This document shows, piece by piece, positions 61,531-64,000 of a stretch of DNA of 64,000 nucleotides (position 1 is the stretch's first letter; every line of letters begins with the position of its first letter). A program made the position numbers and the translations under genes. The stretch spans positions 27,202,713 through 27,266,712 of the forward strand of contig NC_036453.1 in NCBI RefSeq assembly GCF_002775205.1. The letters run 5' to 3'. The DNA comes from Xiphophorus maculatus. Lineage: Eukaryota > Chordata > Actinopteri > Cyprinodontiformes > Poeciliidae. Below the pieces are notes generated by a model that did not search any database, was not told the DNA's origin, and was given only the letters and a program-made list of their open reading frames with translations.

Positions 61531-61808
61531 CAGGGAAGAGCGAAAACAAGTGGATCCAAGACTTTTTCAAATTTTTTTTGTGTTTCCTCCCTGTCGAAAC
61601 TCGCTATCCTAAAAATGCACAGATTGTTGTGAGTGTATACCTTTGCAGCGTGCTGTACATGCTCAATCAGGGAAATATGAATATATCTTTTGCAGACTGG
61701 AGCAATTTGTTACACCTTCCACAAAGACTTAGTGGAATAATGCTGAAAGATATCAAGTTATCTTACAAGTTTAAAACCTATGTTGCATTTTGGTGCAGTG
61801 ACATCTGA
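61128..61808 (+). CDS. 226-codon ORF of unknown status, partly Tc1-derived
   Basis: A single open frame inside umodl1 intron 6. Residues 1-80 read the Tc1 relic partly out of frame. Residues 81-130 are in frame with the Tc1 C-terminus (ENLSKYLKKISLHRRSSSNL). Residues about 133-226 (from SSGKSENKWIQDFFKFFLCF to TYVAFWCSDI) match nothing I recognise. The start codon has no strong context and no promoter is evident. I consider it most likely a chance frame across a decayed transposon, but its length in AT-rich DNA is notable. Confidence 0.2.
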   Translation: MGQKQVAKKKTTSKKQKYNRSGLQLGTSHTGYSVGGRRCSDQIRPKLYVYANMQNTKFTQHPNSQNVELAALYINLVENLSKYLKKISLHRRSSSNLPELDLFCNDEFAKNILASRCAKLVEPFHKSLSAGCVSSGKSENKWIQDFFKFFLCFLPVETRYPKNAQIVVSVYLCSVLYMLNQGNMNISFADWSNLLHLPQRLSGIMLKDIKLSYKFKTYVAFWCSDI

Positions 61809-62156
61809 TCGGAGAGGGTTAAACTAGTTTTATTTTACCTAAACTAGTTTTTTTTCCCTCTATAAATAGCTTTCTGTTTTGAAATGACAATATTGTATAA
61901 ATGTAACAAGGGACTTTCCAGCATCAAACATAGGAAAGTCCCAAACAGCACTCAAAATATTGCATCAGTTAACAGTTTTACTCCAAAGTTTCTGTTTGAC
62001 ACTCATGGCTACTAGGCAGTTTCATTTTCTCCTGGTTTTTAATAAACACTGATAGAGGTAAACTTGTCAGGCTGTAAGTGTGGACTCATTGACAGGAGGC
62101 TGGAAGAAGAATCAAATAAAGGAATGTTATTGCAGACTGAATCATAATCAAATCGC

Positions 62157-62685
62157 GGGTCTGCAACCTGCGGCGTCAGAGCTGCAGTGGGTTTTTGGGC
62201 CCACCACAGGGGCTCTTATTTGGAACTGAGCAGAGTTTTTATGTGAATTTTAATGAAAGCAGACGTGTAGCAGTTTTTCTATGTGGTTTGGTTCTATATC
62301 TGCATAGAAGCTCCACAACTGATTGCACCTACAATAAGAAATCCAGTTTCTGTTTTATTTATTTATTTACTGCAATGTCAAACTAAAACAAAAAGACTCA
62401 ACATTGTTTCACTTGGATCTTGAATTGATGTGATCATAAGCAGACAAATAAGGAGTTTTATATGACAGGAACAAGATCTAAACAGCAAATTTAGGCAGGT
62501 GCTTTGTGGAAATCTGGTGGATCTGCGTATTTTAGAAGTCACATTTTTATTGTTAAAATGGAAGCTCAACTCTGGTTCTGTAACACATTTTATAAGTAAT
62601 TAAATATTAAGCTAAATTATTTTTTAAAGGAGAGAAATTGGCAAGAAACACTGTTTTCACTAAAATGGCTGCTGACCCCTGGTCT
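62157..62685. mobile_element. hAT-like element with GGTCTGCAACC-type ends
   Basis: Left CGGGTCTGCAACCTGCGGC. Right reverse-complemented GACCAGGGGTCAGCAGCC. This is the CAGGGGTC-GCAACC end pair known from hAT elements, in imperfect form. No transposase frame. A related fragment is at about 27862. Confidence 0.6.
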
Positions 62686-63059
62686 AAACAGTCCAACAGA
62701 AATCCAGACAGCAGAACTATAAAACATACGAAGACGTGAGTTGATGTAAACGTGTAAGAAGGAAACTAACTGCCTGCAGCTAATATGCTTTGGTAGAACC
62801 TGAAGACATGCTGTGGAGGCAACTGATTCATTTCAATTAAACATGTTGGAACAGGAAAACAACTGAAACGTGCAAGAAAGCACCAGAACAGAACCAACAC
62901 CTGGTAATGCTGTTCTATAGACTGGTAGTAAAGTTAAATACGGAGCAAAGTGGAAACTGGTTTCAAAGTAACAGTTTACAAACGTCCCAAAACATAATCT
63001 GCACTTTTTTCAGCCAAAACTACATGCTATGATATGCATAAGGTACATTTATAACTTAT

Positions 63060-64000
63060 ATCTCTTTCATAACTCTCTGACATGCAAAGTAATTCATACC
63101 CCATTGCAATTTTTCACCTTTTGTTACACTAGCGTTAATGTATCTCAATAGGATTTCATGTGATAGACTAACACGATGTAGTGCATAATCATGACGTAGA
63201 AGGGAAATAAATCCAGATAAGAATCTAAAAGATGCAGCATTCACTTTTTATATTGTTACGTTATTCTACCCCTAAATACAATCCGTCAAACTTAATAAAT
63301 GTAATATATTTACTTGGATAAACTTAATTTGATTACTTGTAACAAATTAAATATTTGTCTTTTAAGTTGGATCATCTGTTTTGTCCTGGAAGAAAACCTT
63401 TTAGAGGCTGTAAAGGACTAAGTCTGGGGCACAATATCACCTTCCAGCAGGACGACCATCCTAAACATACAAAAGGAGCAACAGATTGGCTTAGATGAAA
63501 GCATGTTCATGAGTTAGAAGGGCCCAGTCAAAGTCCAGATCTAAATCTAACAGAGAATCTGAGTCAAGAATTTAAAATAACTTTTCGTAAACTGATGGCT
63601 ATCACAAAGCTAAGTGGAAAATAATGTCAATCTGTAGATGTTCAGAGCTGGTACACTGAAAAATGTTTTTTCTTTAAACCAACTTAAAAAGATACTCTAA
63701 TATGCCACAGCTAATTTTATTCTATTTGCTCGAGCTACAATTCTCATTTGAATCATTTTGAAATCTATTGTAGCAAAACTCATAAAATTAGCTGAGTATG
63801 TTTAAAAGATGGTTCAAAAAAAATTTTTTTTCAGTGTAGAGACCTGCAGCTGTAACAGAAACAAAAGCTGCTTCTATAAAGTATTGACTTTGAAGTGCTG
63901 AACACAAATGTACACCATGCTTCTCAGCTTTTAATTTGGAAACCAAATAAAAGTTATCAATGCAGCATTTTTTTTCCTCATCAGAGTTATGCACTATCCA
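63060..64000 (+). mobile_element. Tc1-like relic interrupted by a MITE
   Basis: 5' leader GTAATTCATACCCCATTGCA and TTTCATGTGATAGACTAACA. Transposase part CTTCCAGCAGGACGACCATC (Phe-Gln-Gln-Asp-Asp motif) and GCCCAGTCAAAGTCCAGATC. 3' part TATAAAGTATTGACTTTG and AACACAAATGTACACCATGC. Internally deleted and broken by stops; it may continue past the right edge. Confidence 0.8.
63654..63836. mobile_element. Mariner-type MITE nested in the Tc1 relic
   Basis: Left CACTGAAAAATGTTTTTT. Right reverse-complemented CACTGAAAAAAAATTTTTTT, both continuing into AACCA-CTT. TA on both sides (63652-63653, 63837-63838). Removing the element and one TA leaves GAGCTGGTAGAGACCTGC, which matches the uninterrupted Tc1 sequence. 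Confidence 0.88.

Larger units (their letters stand above)
60185..64000 (+). other. umodl1: umodl1 intron 6 (3' end outside the window)
   Basis: No further umodl1 exon is recognised after 60184, so this intron exceeds 3.8 kb. It is largely made of mobile-element relics, listed separately. Confidence 0.6.

Overview
This window is nuclear DNA from a teleost fish. The genes are intron-rich, with GT-AG introns and vertebrate protein families. The introns and spacers are full of DNA-transposon relics typical of fish: Tc1/mariner, hAT-like MITEs, a tRNA-derived SINE and LINE 3' tails. I found no bacterial, viral or CRISPR-like features.

Layout, left to right: first coding exon of ripk4 (minus, 1448-1635, rest of the gene off the left edge); prdm15 complete (minus, 23 coding exons, 16204 down to 5038, 1098 aa); c2cd2 complete (minus, 13 coding exons, 39909 down to 22081, 673 aa); atg101 (plus, 2 coding exons, 42889-43640, 215 aa); zbtb21 (minus, one coding exon, 49424 down to 46380, 1014 aa, with a probable non-coding first exon near 52.8 kb); and the 5' part of umodl1 (plus, six exons, 55553-60184, continuing off the right edge). 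Exon boundaries were set by reading splice sites on the correct strand. Every listed junction keeps the reading frame, and the summed exon lengths divide by three.

The order ripk4-prdm15-c2cd2-zbtb21-umodl1 is that of the human 21q22.3 block, which supports the ripk4 and umodl1 calls. The exception is atg101, an autophagy-initiation gene that in human lies on another chromosome; here it sits between c2cd2 and zbtb21, convergent with zbtb21. These genes do not form a functional pathway: they are a kinase with roles in epithelium, two zinc-finger transcription regulators, a lipid-transfer membrane protein, an autophagy factor and an extracellular ZP-family protein that are neighbours by ancestry.

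I see no undescribed defence or mobile system. The most useful observations are structural: a hAT-like MITE with an exact 8-bp target duplication upstream of prdm15; a nested pair of elements downstream of c2cd2; a MITE inserted at a TA inside a Tc1 relic, with the empty site readable; a probable prdm15 upstream ORF whose stop overlaps the start codon; an apparently missing first zinc finger in prdm15; a palindromic CRE at the zbtb21 promoter; and a 226-codon ORF in the last umodl1 intron that partly derives from a decayed Tc1 transposase.
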